Made by a program: the position numbers and the translations under genes
In this document: piece after piece, positions 42,893 through 50,436 of the stretch
Layout of the letters: every line of letters begins with the position of its first letter
Numbering within the stretch: position 1 is the first letter of the stretch
NCBI GenBank assembly: GCA_905221605.1
Contig: CAJNDS010002168.1
Location: 1,084,947-1,135,930 of the forward strand
DNA length: 50,984 bases
Reading direction: 5' to 3'
Origin: Symbiodinium natans
Lineage: Eukaryota; Sar; Dinophyceae; Suessiales; Symbiodiniaceae
Notes under the pieces: generated by a model
The model's database searches: none
The model's input: only the letters and a program-made list of their open reading frames with translations
What the model was told of the DNA's origin: nothing

Positions 42893-42982
42893 CGATTTGC
42901 TTTGGCGCCCCGGTCGTTTTCGCACAGGAGCCGTAGGGTTGGCTTTCGGAGGCTTTTCTGGGGCACAAGGGCTGGACATTGA
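42893..42982 (+). CDS. Basic exon after the 2.2-kb element
   Basis: TGCTGTTTTTTGGCTCCTACTCAG is a strong acceptor. The exon reads RFALAPRSFSHRSRRVGFRR..., 29 codons to TGA. Its phase 0 start and Arg/Ser-rich composition fit as a continuation of the presequence exon at 40342-40398. It could equally be a different gene. A G-rich, heptamer-derived region (42983-43195) follows. Confidence 0.4.
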   Translation, partial: RFALAPRSFSHRSRRVGFRRLFWGTRAGH

Positions 42983-43203
42983 GATGCTTTAGGGGGCTGA
43001 GGGTTTAGGTGGGGTTTAGGGCGCGTCGGGTCTAAGAAGGGTTTTAGGTCGGGTTTAGGCAGGGTTTAAGGGCTCTGGGGCTTCGGTGTTTGGGGTGTTT
43101 GTCGGATGTTGGGGGTGTTTGAGTTTAGGGGGTTTAGGGGGGTTTTGGGGGGGTTTTGGCGAGTTTTTGGGGGGGTTTTGGGGGTTTACGATCACACCCA
43201 AAG

Positions 43204-43640
43204 TCCTGAGTCCTACACGGAAGGTCTAGTTAAAGCCTTGAAGCGCGCGACGAGGAGAGACATGGGCAACACCAACACCCACTGCGCTTGCTTCGCCCCT
43301 CGGACGGCGATGTTTGTTGTTGGGAAGGGAGCGTGTGACTTATTGTGAGACATGTGACTTCCGGAATCTGAGAACTGTGAGGCAGAGCTTGAAGACCGGG
43401 TCTTGAACTTTCAGCGGGATCCACTCAAGGAATGGAGTGTGATGAACCCCTGACCCTTATACTAACAGCTCTGCAATAGGGCTTATGATAGGGGGTACTA
43501 TAATCCCTCATCAGGACTGTTAGTACAAGGGGGAACATCCCAACCCTAAGCTATCAGCGCAGGTCACACCTTGTTTCCCCCCAGGGGTCATCATTCTCCG
43601 GTTTCTCCTTCAGAAACTTGAGAACTCCACTGCCCTAAAA
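43204..43640 (+). CDS. Exon cluster interrupted by a MITE-bearing intron
   Basis: Exon 43204-43344 reads PESYTEGLVKALKRATRRDM... and ends at the consensus donor GTGAGA. A second exon, from about 43371 to 43436, reads AELEDRVLNFQRDPLKEW and ends A|GTGTGA. The intron 43437-43562 (126 bp) contains a complete family A hairpin element. The exon from 43563 (after CTATCAGCGCAG) is open in two frames; the phased one reads HTLFPPRGHHSPVSPSE. The first junction is unresolved. Confidence 0.45.
43441..43541. mobile_element. MITE-like element, family A copy 2 (complete)
   Basis: Terminal inverted repeats GATGAACCCCTGACCCTTAT...ACTAACAG and CTGTTAGTACAAGGGGGAAC...ATC enclose TATGATAGGGGGTACTATAA. About 101 bp, inside the intron 43437-43562. 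Confidence 0.8.
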
Positions 43641-43798
43641 AGGGGTTGGAACGTTAAAACGGTGCAAGGAGGTCATCTTGGAGGCTGAATTTCTGTTCCT
43701 CAATCTACCCTGAACCCTAAACCCTAAACCCTAAACCCTAAACCCTAAACCCTAAGCCCTAAGCCCTAAGCCCTAAACCCTAAACCCTAAACAGCAAG

Positions 43799-43982
43799 AA
43801 CCTTGCGCCGGCGTGTGAACAACTCACCGAAGGAAGCCAGCTTGCCAAGGGAACCCCATCCAGCAACCTAAACTCTAAACCCGAAACCCTAAACCCTAAA
43901 CCCTAGACCTAAACTCTAAACCCTAAACCCTAAACCCTCATAGCCTCGGGAGGTGATGCACGCAATGCTGTATTCTCTATGA
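43799..43982 (+). CDS. Two exons, the second terminal
   Basis: Exon 43799-about 43869 reads NLAPACEQLTEGSQLAKGTP and runs into CCTAAAC repeats. Exon 43944-43982 follows CCCTCATAG and reads PREVMHAMLYSL to TGA. The intervening island is CCCTAAA with variants. Confidence 0.4.
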
Positions 43983-44512
43983 GAATTATACGTATATCTG
44001 AAAGCACATGAGAATTCTATTTTATACAACATGTCAGTCATGTATAGCATTTTTTATACATTGTATAGTAGAGCACACGATACCTACTATATATATATAT
44101 ATATTATACATATTTCTGTATACGTAGTATGGTATATATCTATACAACATTGCCATATAATTACGTAGAACATATTGTATGTTTATGAAGAATATGAATA
44201 CATATATGCTGGATTGCCCAGGTTACCAGGGAGCCACGCCGTACTTCATCAACAGGATCACCCAATTCCTGTAGAGGTGAAGGTGCACATGTACGTATAT
44301 ATGTATATATCTATATATATATATATACATAATACACATAGATGTACTTATGAGGATCCCTCCAGAGACTAATCCCCTTAAGTTCAGGAGTTGGATACTA
44401 CACTCAACATGTTCTAGTATACTATGACACTCATATTATATGGTGCTATATTACATCCTGCTCTTTTTTACATATCTTTATACATATAACATATTGCATA
44501 CATACATAAACG
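43983..44512. other. AT-rich intergenic stretch
   Basis: TA-rich DNA with short (TA)n runs (44086-44104, 44290-44330). A GC-richer patch at 44210-44290 has a short open frame but no convincing splice context. I call no gene. Confidence 0.5.
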
Positions 44513-45271
44513 GTGTACGAGGGTCCTGTCGCTGAACAGCGGTGTGCGGAGCATGCAAAGACCTCCTACATTGCCTATGGGTACTTTAGGGTTCAGGGTT
44601 GAGGACGTAGGGTTGTTGAGTGGGTTCAAGGGGGGGCATGCAACCCCCCAATACTCCCTAACGCTCCCGAAGCTTCCATAAGGTTCCCTAGGGACCTGCC
44701 CCCCCCCCCCTCCCCAATGTGCCCCCCCCTCCCTTAAGAACCCTTTAATGAGGACGTAGGGCTTCTGGATCCACGTGGCCCCTGTGTGCTCCTACACCGC
44801 CCGAATGGCCCAAATGAGCAGTGGTCCTTCTGGAAGGGGGCTTATGCCCTGGGGGTTCCGGCCAAGACCCACACACAGACGTAGACTTCTTCACGAGCAT
44901 TTCAGGGCCAAACCCTGAAACCTCAGCCCTAAGCCCTAAGCCCTAAGCCCTAAGCCCTAAGACCTAAGCTCTAAGCCCTAAGCCCCAAACCTTAACCCTA
45001 AACTTGCCCTAAGCCTGTATGCCCCTGTCAAGGTGAAAGTTGAGGAGGCCCCCGAGTGCTTGCCAGACCTCGCAGAGGCAGGGTTTAGGGTTTAGGGTTT
45101 AGTGTTTAGGGTTTAGGGTTTGGGGTTTAGGGTTTAGGGTTTAGGGTTTAGGGTTTAGGGTTTAGGGTTGAGGGAGGGGCCCACAGCCCAAAAAACCTCA
45201 AAATCTTGAAGTCCCAAATGCAAGCCTTAAAGCCTGAGACCCTCCCAGCCCTCAGCCTTCAGCCCTCATAA
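44513..45271 (+). CDS. Four-exon gene model, phase-consistent at the 3' end
   Basis: Exon about 44513-44580 reads VYEGPVAEQRCAEHAKTSYI... and ends GG|GTACTTTAGGG. Exon 44760-44906 (after GAGGACGTAG) reads GFWIHVAPVCSYTARMAQMS... and ends AGG|GCCAAACCC. Exon 45033-45082 reads VKVEEAPECLPDLAEA and ends GG|GTTTAGGG. Exon 45187-45271 follows GAGGGAGGGGCCCACAG and reads PKNLKILKSQMQALKPETLP... to TAA. The last two junctions keep phase (0, then GG+C). Their introns are CCCTAAG-rich and TTTAGGG-rich respectively. No family is recognised. Confidence 0.55.
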
Positions 45272-45454
45272 GTGCAAAACTCTCAACCCTAAACCCTAAG
45301 CCCTCAAGAGCCAGCCCCAAGTCCCAAAACCGAAGCCCAAAACCCCAAGTCCCTCTCAAGACTAGGATGCCCAGTGGTGCCCTTGTTTCACTTTTTTTGT
45401 TGTTTTTTCCCCTCTCCTTTTTTTGCGGTTTAGGATAAACCTAACCAAGCCAAC

Positions 45455-46519
45455 ATGGGAACACTTTGTAAAATCCTAGGTGCCTGGGGAGCCTAGAACT
45501 AGGCACGGAAGACCTCGGCGTGGCGGTGATTTTCTCTTCAAGCTTTGTGAGGGTGTTTGAGGGTTTTGTTAGGTTTCTCGAGGCCTTGCATCCCCCTAAA
45601 CCCTAAACCCTAAACCCTAAACCCTAAACCCTAAACCCTAAACCCTAAACCCTAAACCCTAAACCCTAAACCCTAAACCCTGAACCCTGAACCCTAAACC
45701 CTAAACCCTCAACCCTAAACCCTAAACCCTAAACCCCAAACAACCCTAAACCCTAAACCCTCAACCCTAAAGCCTCAACCCTAACCCCTAAACCCTAAAC
45801 CCTAAACCCTAGACCCTCAGTCTTGGGTCGGAAGTGTCGGCGCAGAGTCCGGCGAGTGCAGTGCAAACAAGGTTCCCAGAGCGCTCCCCAATACCCCCGT
45901 AATTCTGGAGTCTGCCTTGGGGTTTAGGGTTTCGTGTTTGGGGTTTGGGGTTTAGGGTTTAGGGTCCTATACATTGGAATGTTCCCCCATATATACTAAT
46001 AGAGGGGTTATAGTACCCCCCCCCCATTATAGTCCCTCCCATTTTGATCCTTATTAAGGACTGTTAGCATAAGGGGAGCATCCCAATCCATACAGTTATA
46101 GGGATGCCTGTTCCTGAGTCACAGGTTAAGATCAGCTGTAGCCGGAACCTTTGTGACACGCTGCCTTTGAGATGGTTTGTGTCTGCTGGGCTGCTGGGGA
46201 GGCGGCTGACACCTAAACTACCCTAAGCCCTGAGCCCTTACACCCTAAAGCCTAAAGCCTACACCCTAAACCAGAAACCCCTAAACCCTAAACCAAACCC
46301 TAAACCTTAAACCTTAAACCCTAAACCCTAAACCCTAAACCCTAAACCCTAAGCCCTAAACCCTAAACCCTAAACCCTAAACCCTAAACCCTAAACCCTA
46401 AACCCTAAACCCTAACCCCTAAACCCTAAACCCTAAACCCTGAGGCGGCTGGCACCGCCGCGGAACCCGAAGTCGCCAAAGGAGTGGAGGAGGCGACTTG
46501 GGGAGCGATTTTCGACTGA
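45455..46519 (+). CDS. Complete-looking gene with very short and heptamer introns
   Basis: A pyrimidine run and TTTAG (to 45433) precede a 21-base leader and ATG 45455 in a strong context (CCAACATGG). Exons: 45455-45479 (MGTLCKIL), 45503-45546 (TEDLGVAVIFSSSF), 45573-45587 (VSRGL), 45846-45898 (SPASAVQTRFPERSPIP), about 46102-46212 (MPVPESQVKISCSRNLCDTL...) and 46445-46519 (AAGTAAEPEVAKGVEEATWG..., TGA). The first three junctions keep phase across introns of 23, 26 and 258 bp, with donors GTGCCT, GTGAGG and GCATCC. Later junctions are less certain. The N-terminus could be a targeting peptide. Confidence 0.55.
45976..46084. mobile_element. MITE-like element, family A copy 3
   Basis: Left GGAATGTTCCCCCATATATA and right GGACTGTTAGCATAAGGGGA...GCATCCC are inverted relatives; the centre has TTATAGTACCCCC. 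It lies within the intron after the exon ending at 45898. Confidence 0.75.
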
Positions 46520-46651
46520 CAGGGAGCCTTCAACACCCCCTGTTTTTTTGGGGGGGTTTAGGGTTTAGGGTTTAGGGTTTAGGGTTTAGGGTTTAGGGTT
46601 TAGGGGATTTTTCGACTGAAAGACGGCTCAACACCCCCTGTTTTTTGGGCC
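46506..46651. repeat. Direct repeats flanking a TTTAGGG island
   Basis: GATTTTCGACTGACAGGGAG...CAACACCCCCTGTTTTTTT (46507-46548) is repeated as GATTTTTCGACTGAAAGACG...CAACACCCCCTGTTTTTT (about 46605-46647). Between the copies is a clean TTTAGGG array (46556-46603). The left copy includes the stop codon of the preceding exon. Confidence 0.85.
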
Positions 46652-46684
46652 CACACTTCGGATCACCCCTTTTTTCCCAAAGGC

Positions 46685-46791
46685 CAGTTACATGGTTTCT
46701 AAAAATGGTCCCTGACCTTCTTTATAGGGTAGATAAAAGGCATATGGTTGCTCCCCGTTTAAGGGCCCATACTAAGGGACCATGTAACCCT
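46685..46791. mobile_element. MITE-like element, GTTACATGGT family
   Basis: AGTTACATGGT at the left and ACCATGTAAC at the right are inverted ends. Near the right end is GGGCCCATACTAAGGGACCA, shared with 5879-5900 and, more loosely, with 4190-4235 and 5995-6035. It lies upstream of the acceptor TAGCACTTCCTTAG (to 46804). Confidence 0.65.
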
Positions 46792-46804
46792 AGCACTTCC
46801 TTAG

Positions 46805-47486
46805 TTCGCATGAAGGATGCCTTATGCAGGTTAAGGAATCGACCTTGGTTCAGAAGAAGGTTCCCTTGTGCTGTTTGAGACATCTACGGCTAAACCCTAA
46901 ACCCTAAACCCTAAGCCCTAAACCCTAAACCCTAAACCCCAAAAAACCCTTCCAACCCTGCAGCCTCAACCCAGATCGAAGGTTCCAAGTATGGGCCCTT
47001 AAGTTGGGCCCCTTGTTATATACAGCCCTTATATATACTCTATGGGAGTTTACGAAAATATGGGACCCTCATATAGACCCCCCAAATAGTATCATTCTCG
47101 TATAATAAGTACCCCAATGAAACCCCCCCAAAAAATAGGGGCCCATACTGATCCTCAAAAAAGCGAGGGTAAGGGACCATTGCTAAGGGCCCATGGCCGT
47201 GTACTTCAGGGGTTTAGGAACCCTGAATTTAGGGTTTGGTTTAGGGCGCAGGGTCTAGAGTCTAGGTTTTGTTGGAAATCATTAACGGTTCAGGTCTGGA
47301 ATGAGTTAGGGAAAAATTGATGAGTTTCGCAAAAGAAGCTTCGAGTGTCTTTCTTAACTTGAGAGTAATTTCAGGTTACGGGAGCTCGAGGGTACTAACC
47401 AGTCCTTGCTAGGGATTGTAGTACCTCCTATTGTTTCAGGAGGCTTGATTTGCAAGGCAGAACTCATGCGCGCACTACGGACCTAG
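46805..47486 (+). CDS. Several short exon-like blocks, probably more than one gene
   Basis: Block 46805-46878 reads RMKDALCRLRNRPWFRRRFP... to TGA. Block 46964-46981 (PQPRSK) precedes a GTTCCAAGTATGGGCCC intron start. Block 47294-47320 (VWNELGKN, TGA) follows TAACGGTTCAG; an upstream in-frame continuation from 47210 includes heptamers. Block 47440-47486 (GLICKAELMRALRT, TAG) follows CCTATTGTTTCAG. All are short; strand and splice contexts agree with the neighbours, but no transcript can be assembled. Confidence 0.3.
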
Positions 47487-47565
47487 CAACAACGAAACAG
47501 AAAAACAGAAACACCCCCTATGGTAATCCCTATTAAGGACTGTTCGTATAAGGGGCAACATCTCA
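47388..47565. mobile_element. Family A element, copy 4, split around an exon-like block
   Basis: Left-half sequence GGTACTAACCAGTCCTTGCT (47391-47410) and right-half sequence AATCCCTATTAAGGACTGTT (47525-47544), followed by TATAAGGGGCAACATCTC, match the other copies. They are separated by about 80 bp containing the block 47440-47486. Confidence 0.6.
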
Positions 47566-47643
47566 AGTTTAGGGTTTAGGGGTTTAGGGTTTAGGGTTTA
47601 GGGTTTTGGGGACCTCAAGCCGTAAACCTGTGAGGCAAGCGCC

Positions 47644-47950
47644 ATGGGCGGAGAGGAGCTGCCCACACTCCTGAAGGCGTAGATGGTTTAGGGTTTAGGG
47701 TTAGGTTTCAGGGTTTAGGGTTTAGGGATTAGGGTTTGGGGTTTGGGGGTTTAGGGTTTAGGGCTTCTCGCCGCACCGCGGCAGTAGTTTCCATGCAGAG
47801 ATGGCGCCCCAGGTTACACCCATATCTCGCGGCGGCGCATGTTTAACCGCGACTCCGCACGACCAGAAAGGGTGGGTTGGTTCATTCTTCCCACCCCCTG
47901 CTTACGAAGGCATCCACCCAACTTTTCACCCCCCCCACCCTCCCAAATGA
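47644..47950 (+). CDS. Small complete two-exon gene with a TTTAGGG intron
   Basis: ATG 47644 lies in GCGCCATGG, an excellent start context, four bases after an AAG acceptor-like site. Exon 1 (47644-47678) reads MGGEELPTLLK plus GC. The intron 47679-47784 (106 bp) starts GTAGATGGTTTAGGG, is almost all heptamer, and ends CACCGCGGCAG. Exon 2 (47785-47950) joins in phase (GC+T) and reads SFHAEMAPQVTPISRGGACL... and WVGSFFPPPAYEGIHPTFHP... to TGA, 66 residues in all. A further intron in the Pro/His-rich tail cannot be excluded. The function is unknown. Confidence 0.6.
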
Positions 47951-48305
47951 AAGGCCTTTTGCTGTGTAGAATTGCACCGTAGCCCTGATTATGATGATGC
48001 ATGCAATCAAAATGATTCACAACCACAATCTTCACCAACACAGCCAATACATCGGAATGGTTTAGGGAGTCTCGGGATCCGGTTTCAGAGTCCCAGACAG
48101 AGAAGTCCCACTTGGGGGTCTTGGGGGTCTTGGGGGTTTAGGGTTTAGGGTTTTCAGGGTTTTCAGGGTTTTCAGGGCTTGGGGTGCTGGGGTCTTCCAA
48201 GCTGTGCCCCATTCCCAGATTGCAGTTGCTTCGGGTTTGGGGTTTAGGGCTTAGGGTTTAGGGTTGAAGGCCGTCAAATCTTCACCCCCTTGAACAACCC
48301 GACAG

Positions 48306-48479
48306 TACATCAATGAGCAGAACGATCTCAGCCTTGACGAGCTAAAGGCGCGTGCCTTCTCTGTTCGGTTGGGTGAGCCCGACGCCTCCCTTTAGGGAGG
48401 CGTCGGGAGGCTTCGGGCTCAGGGTTGGGTTGAGGGTTGAGGGTTGAGGGTTGAGGGTGGAGGGTGGAGGGTTGAGGGC

Positions 48480-48525
<46 letters not shown>

Positions 48526-48729
48526 GGCTGAGGGCTGAGGGCTGAGGGCTGAGGGCTGAGAGTTGAGGGTGGAGGGTGGAGGGTGGCTCTAGGTTTCAGG
48601 GTTGAGGGTTTAGGGGTCCTCCCTAACCCCGAACCCCTAACCCCTAACCCCTCACAAAAACCCTTCTGTGGGAACCCTGTGGCGCCCACAGCTGAGTCGA
48701 GGCGCAGAGGCCCCAAAATCACTGGCTAG
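48306..48729 (+). CDS. Two-exon gene end across a TTGAGGG minisatellite intron
   Basis: Exon 1 starts at 48306 after ACCCCCTTGAACAACCCGACAG and reads YINEQNDLSLDELKARAFSV.... It either stops at TAG 48393-48395 or splices at the consensus donor G|GTGAGC (48371). Spliced, it joins in phase (G+CT) to 48692-48729 (ESRRRGPKITG, TAG), whose acceptor is TGTGGCGCCCACAG. The intron would be 321 bp and contain the whole minisatellite and a 14-bp hairpin. Confidence 0.5.
48378..48407. other. Perfect 14-bp hairpin around a possible stop codon
   Basis: CCCGACGCCTCCCT and its exact complement (48394-48407) are separated by two bases. The in-frame TAG (48393-48395) of the unspliced reading sits at the loop. 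Confidence 0.9.
48421..48615. repeat. TTGAGGG/CTGAGGG heptamer minisatellite
   Basis: About 25 units of TTGAGGG with CTGAGGG and TGGAGGG variants. It is a heptamer array clearly distinct from TTTAGGG. The reverse frame (STLNPQP repeats) is only the satellite translated. Confidence 0.95.
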
Positions 48730-48824
48730 ACCGTAAAGCCTCATCCCTAATCCCTAAACCCTAAACCCCAAACCCTAAATCCTAGACCCTAAACCCTACT
48801 CCCTACACTCTAAACCCCTTTCAG

Positions 48825-48910
48825 GCGCCGCTGGCGCCCGCCAAGTGCCTTCAAAGAGCAACTTGCCGGACATGAAGCAGGGCCTATTCTGTTTTTTTTT
48901 TGTTGTTGTT
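48825..48910 (+). CDS. Short exon-like block before the SL relic
   Basis: After CTAAACCCCTTTCAG a frame reads AAGARQVPSKSNLPDMKQGL... and then enters a T-rich tract (48890-48930) before TAA at 48911-48913. The T-rich tract may be the pyrimidine tract of the acceptor used for the transcript starting at the SL relic. Confidence 0.35.
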
Positions 48911-49026
48911 TAATATCATTTTTGTGAGTGTTTGTAGGGTCTCTTGTAAATACATGCCTGCAGTGTAAATCTTTGGGGTGTCCTTTTGGGGATACGAGGA
49001 AGAACACTACTTCCCATGACTTGGGG

Positions 49027-49048
49027 TCCGTAGCCATTTTGGCTCAAG
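49027..49048 (+). other. Complete dinoflagellate spliced-leader sequence in genomic DNA
   Basis: TCCGTAGCC...GGCTCAAG matches all 22 positions of the conserved dinoflagellate SL (first base T is an allowed variant). The next base is T, so no GT follows the final G as expected for an SL RNA gene, and downstream sequence reads open in frame with it. Known dinoflagellate retrogenes carry such SL relics because spliced mRNA was reverse transcribed and reinserted. I therefore favour a relic over an SL RNA gene. Confidence 0.9.
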
Positions 49049-50171
49049 TACCTGCCGTCATCTCTCTCCTTGAATCCAAGGATTGGGAGGCGATGAACGG
49101 CCCTACGCTTGGTATGGACCTGCGAGGCCTGTCCTGTTATCCTCAAGTGGCCAGCATCAAAGTCCTCCGAAGCCGGCCACAGTTTTGGAAAATAGACAAC
49201 GGCGGGCCGTGCAATCACCGCAATCACCATGCCTACATCAGAGACTTGGCTCGATTCGCAGTTTTCGGCGAAGGTTTGGTGTCAGGGGTACGCCCTGTAC
49301 CTCGAGCAAGGCTTAGAGTTTCTTTCGCCCATGACCTTGAGCAGGTACACACACTTCCAATTTTCATATTCACGCTAGCGCGCGCCGCCTCGGCCCGGCT
49401 CGAGTACGCAGTTGCGGGCGTGTTGGTGCCAGTATGTGGCAGCGACCGTCACAAGACTGTGGCAGTAGCACTGCATGGCAGTGCATCGCACTGGCAGTGG
49501 CAGTGTCAGTAGCATTAGGCCTTGATCTGGGCCGTCCCGTTTTCCGATCATGTTTTTTTAGATTTGGACGCTACCCGGGGCTGCAGTTCGCAGCTGCCAG
49601 ACAATCCCACCCCGAAATCCAGCCAAAGAAAGGGGTCAGCCAAGTGGCTGAAGATTCTGATGCTTGTTTTGCTTTGACGGCCGGCCAGGAAGGGAAGTTG
49701 AACACACACGCTTCCCAGGTGCATGTTCTTCTACTCAATGCAGGAGAGTACAGATCCAGGATTCGACTACGCCGTGACTACGCGTTGGCTCAAGAAAAAA
49801 AAGCTGTGTGTGCCCGCGCTCTGCAGTTTCACTTTAAGAAGGGCCTTAACTTGTCCTTGTGGCTAACCTTGTTCGGACTTGTGGCTTCCTCATTTGTTAT
49901 TTTCGGCCTAGCGGCACGGGCAGGCCCCCGCACCCCAAAAGTTGGTTTGGGAACCATAAAAAAGATCCTAATCGCACGTTTTCCTCGAAGAAAAGGTGCT
50001 ACCCCAAAACCCCCTAAACATGCCGATTTTACGCGCCTGAACGGTTTCATGCCCACGAAACACCGAAAGGCAATAATTACCCTGGGGTATTCCCCGGGGC
50101 CTGGTGTCTCCTCCTCCGGGTGGGCTGGTGCTGGCTGCTGGAAAGGGTGCGGACCCTCGGGGCGGCACTAA
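49049..50171 (+). CDS. Gene (probable retrocopy) downstream of the SL relic, product unknown
   Basis: The first in-frame ATG after the SL is 49093. Its frame runs to TGA... at 49512 as MNGPTLGMDLRGLSCYPQVA..., 139 residues; the same frame is open through the SL and upstream. A second frame, 49434-50171, overlaps by 79 bp. It reads MWQRPSQDCGSSTAWQCIAL... over 245 residues and has two hydrophobic stretches (IALAVAVSVALGLDLG and LSLWLTLFGLVASSFVIFGL). They may be one gene broken by a frameshift, two exons, or only one may be real. The region lacks heptamers. No family is recognised. Confidence 0.45.
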
Positions 50172-50436
50172 GGGTCGTCAGCGACTCGACGAGCACCCCC
50201 CTTTCCCCCACTCGGCGGCGCCAGGGCGACAGTGCCTTTCCTCCCCATCTTCAGAGTCCATGATACACTCTTATTGCAAACGAAGGTGGCCTTTCGTGGT
50301 AAGTTTCCGAGCACACAATGCAGTGATTTGATTTTGGTCACCAATTGGTGAGAGGACAAGGGAGGCTCGGAGGCAGGCGCAGTTTTGTTGCGGCTACAAC
50401 TGGATGTTATTTAATTTTGGTTTTGTTTTGCAAGCG
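50172..50436. other. 3' spacer
   Basis: No further gene is supported. The open frame at 50104-50331 overlaps the preceding one and lacks splice or start support. Confidence 0.4.

Larger units (their letters stand above)
34580..48815. repeat. Interspersed telomere-type heptamer islands, right block
   Basis: About thirty islands of CCCTAAA/TTTAGGG and variants (CCCTAAG, CCCTCAA, TTGAGGG), mixed in orientation. The largest are about 37560-37690, 40213-40316, 45595-45815 and 46285-46441. Islands are missing from the ankyrin gene, from 40490-42960 and after 48815. Confidence 0.9.

Noticed and set aside
48342-48722. Minus-strand frame with STLNPQP repeats
   Set aside because: Translation of the TTGAGGG minisatellite.
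49027-49100. SL RNA gene at the spliced-leader match
   Set aside because: No GT follows the last base of the leader, and sequence beyond it is open reading frame; a retroposed relic fits better, though not proven.
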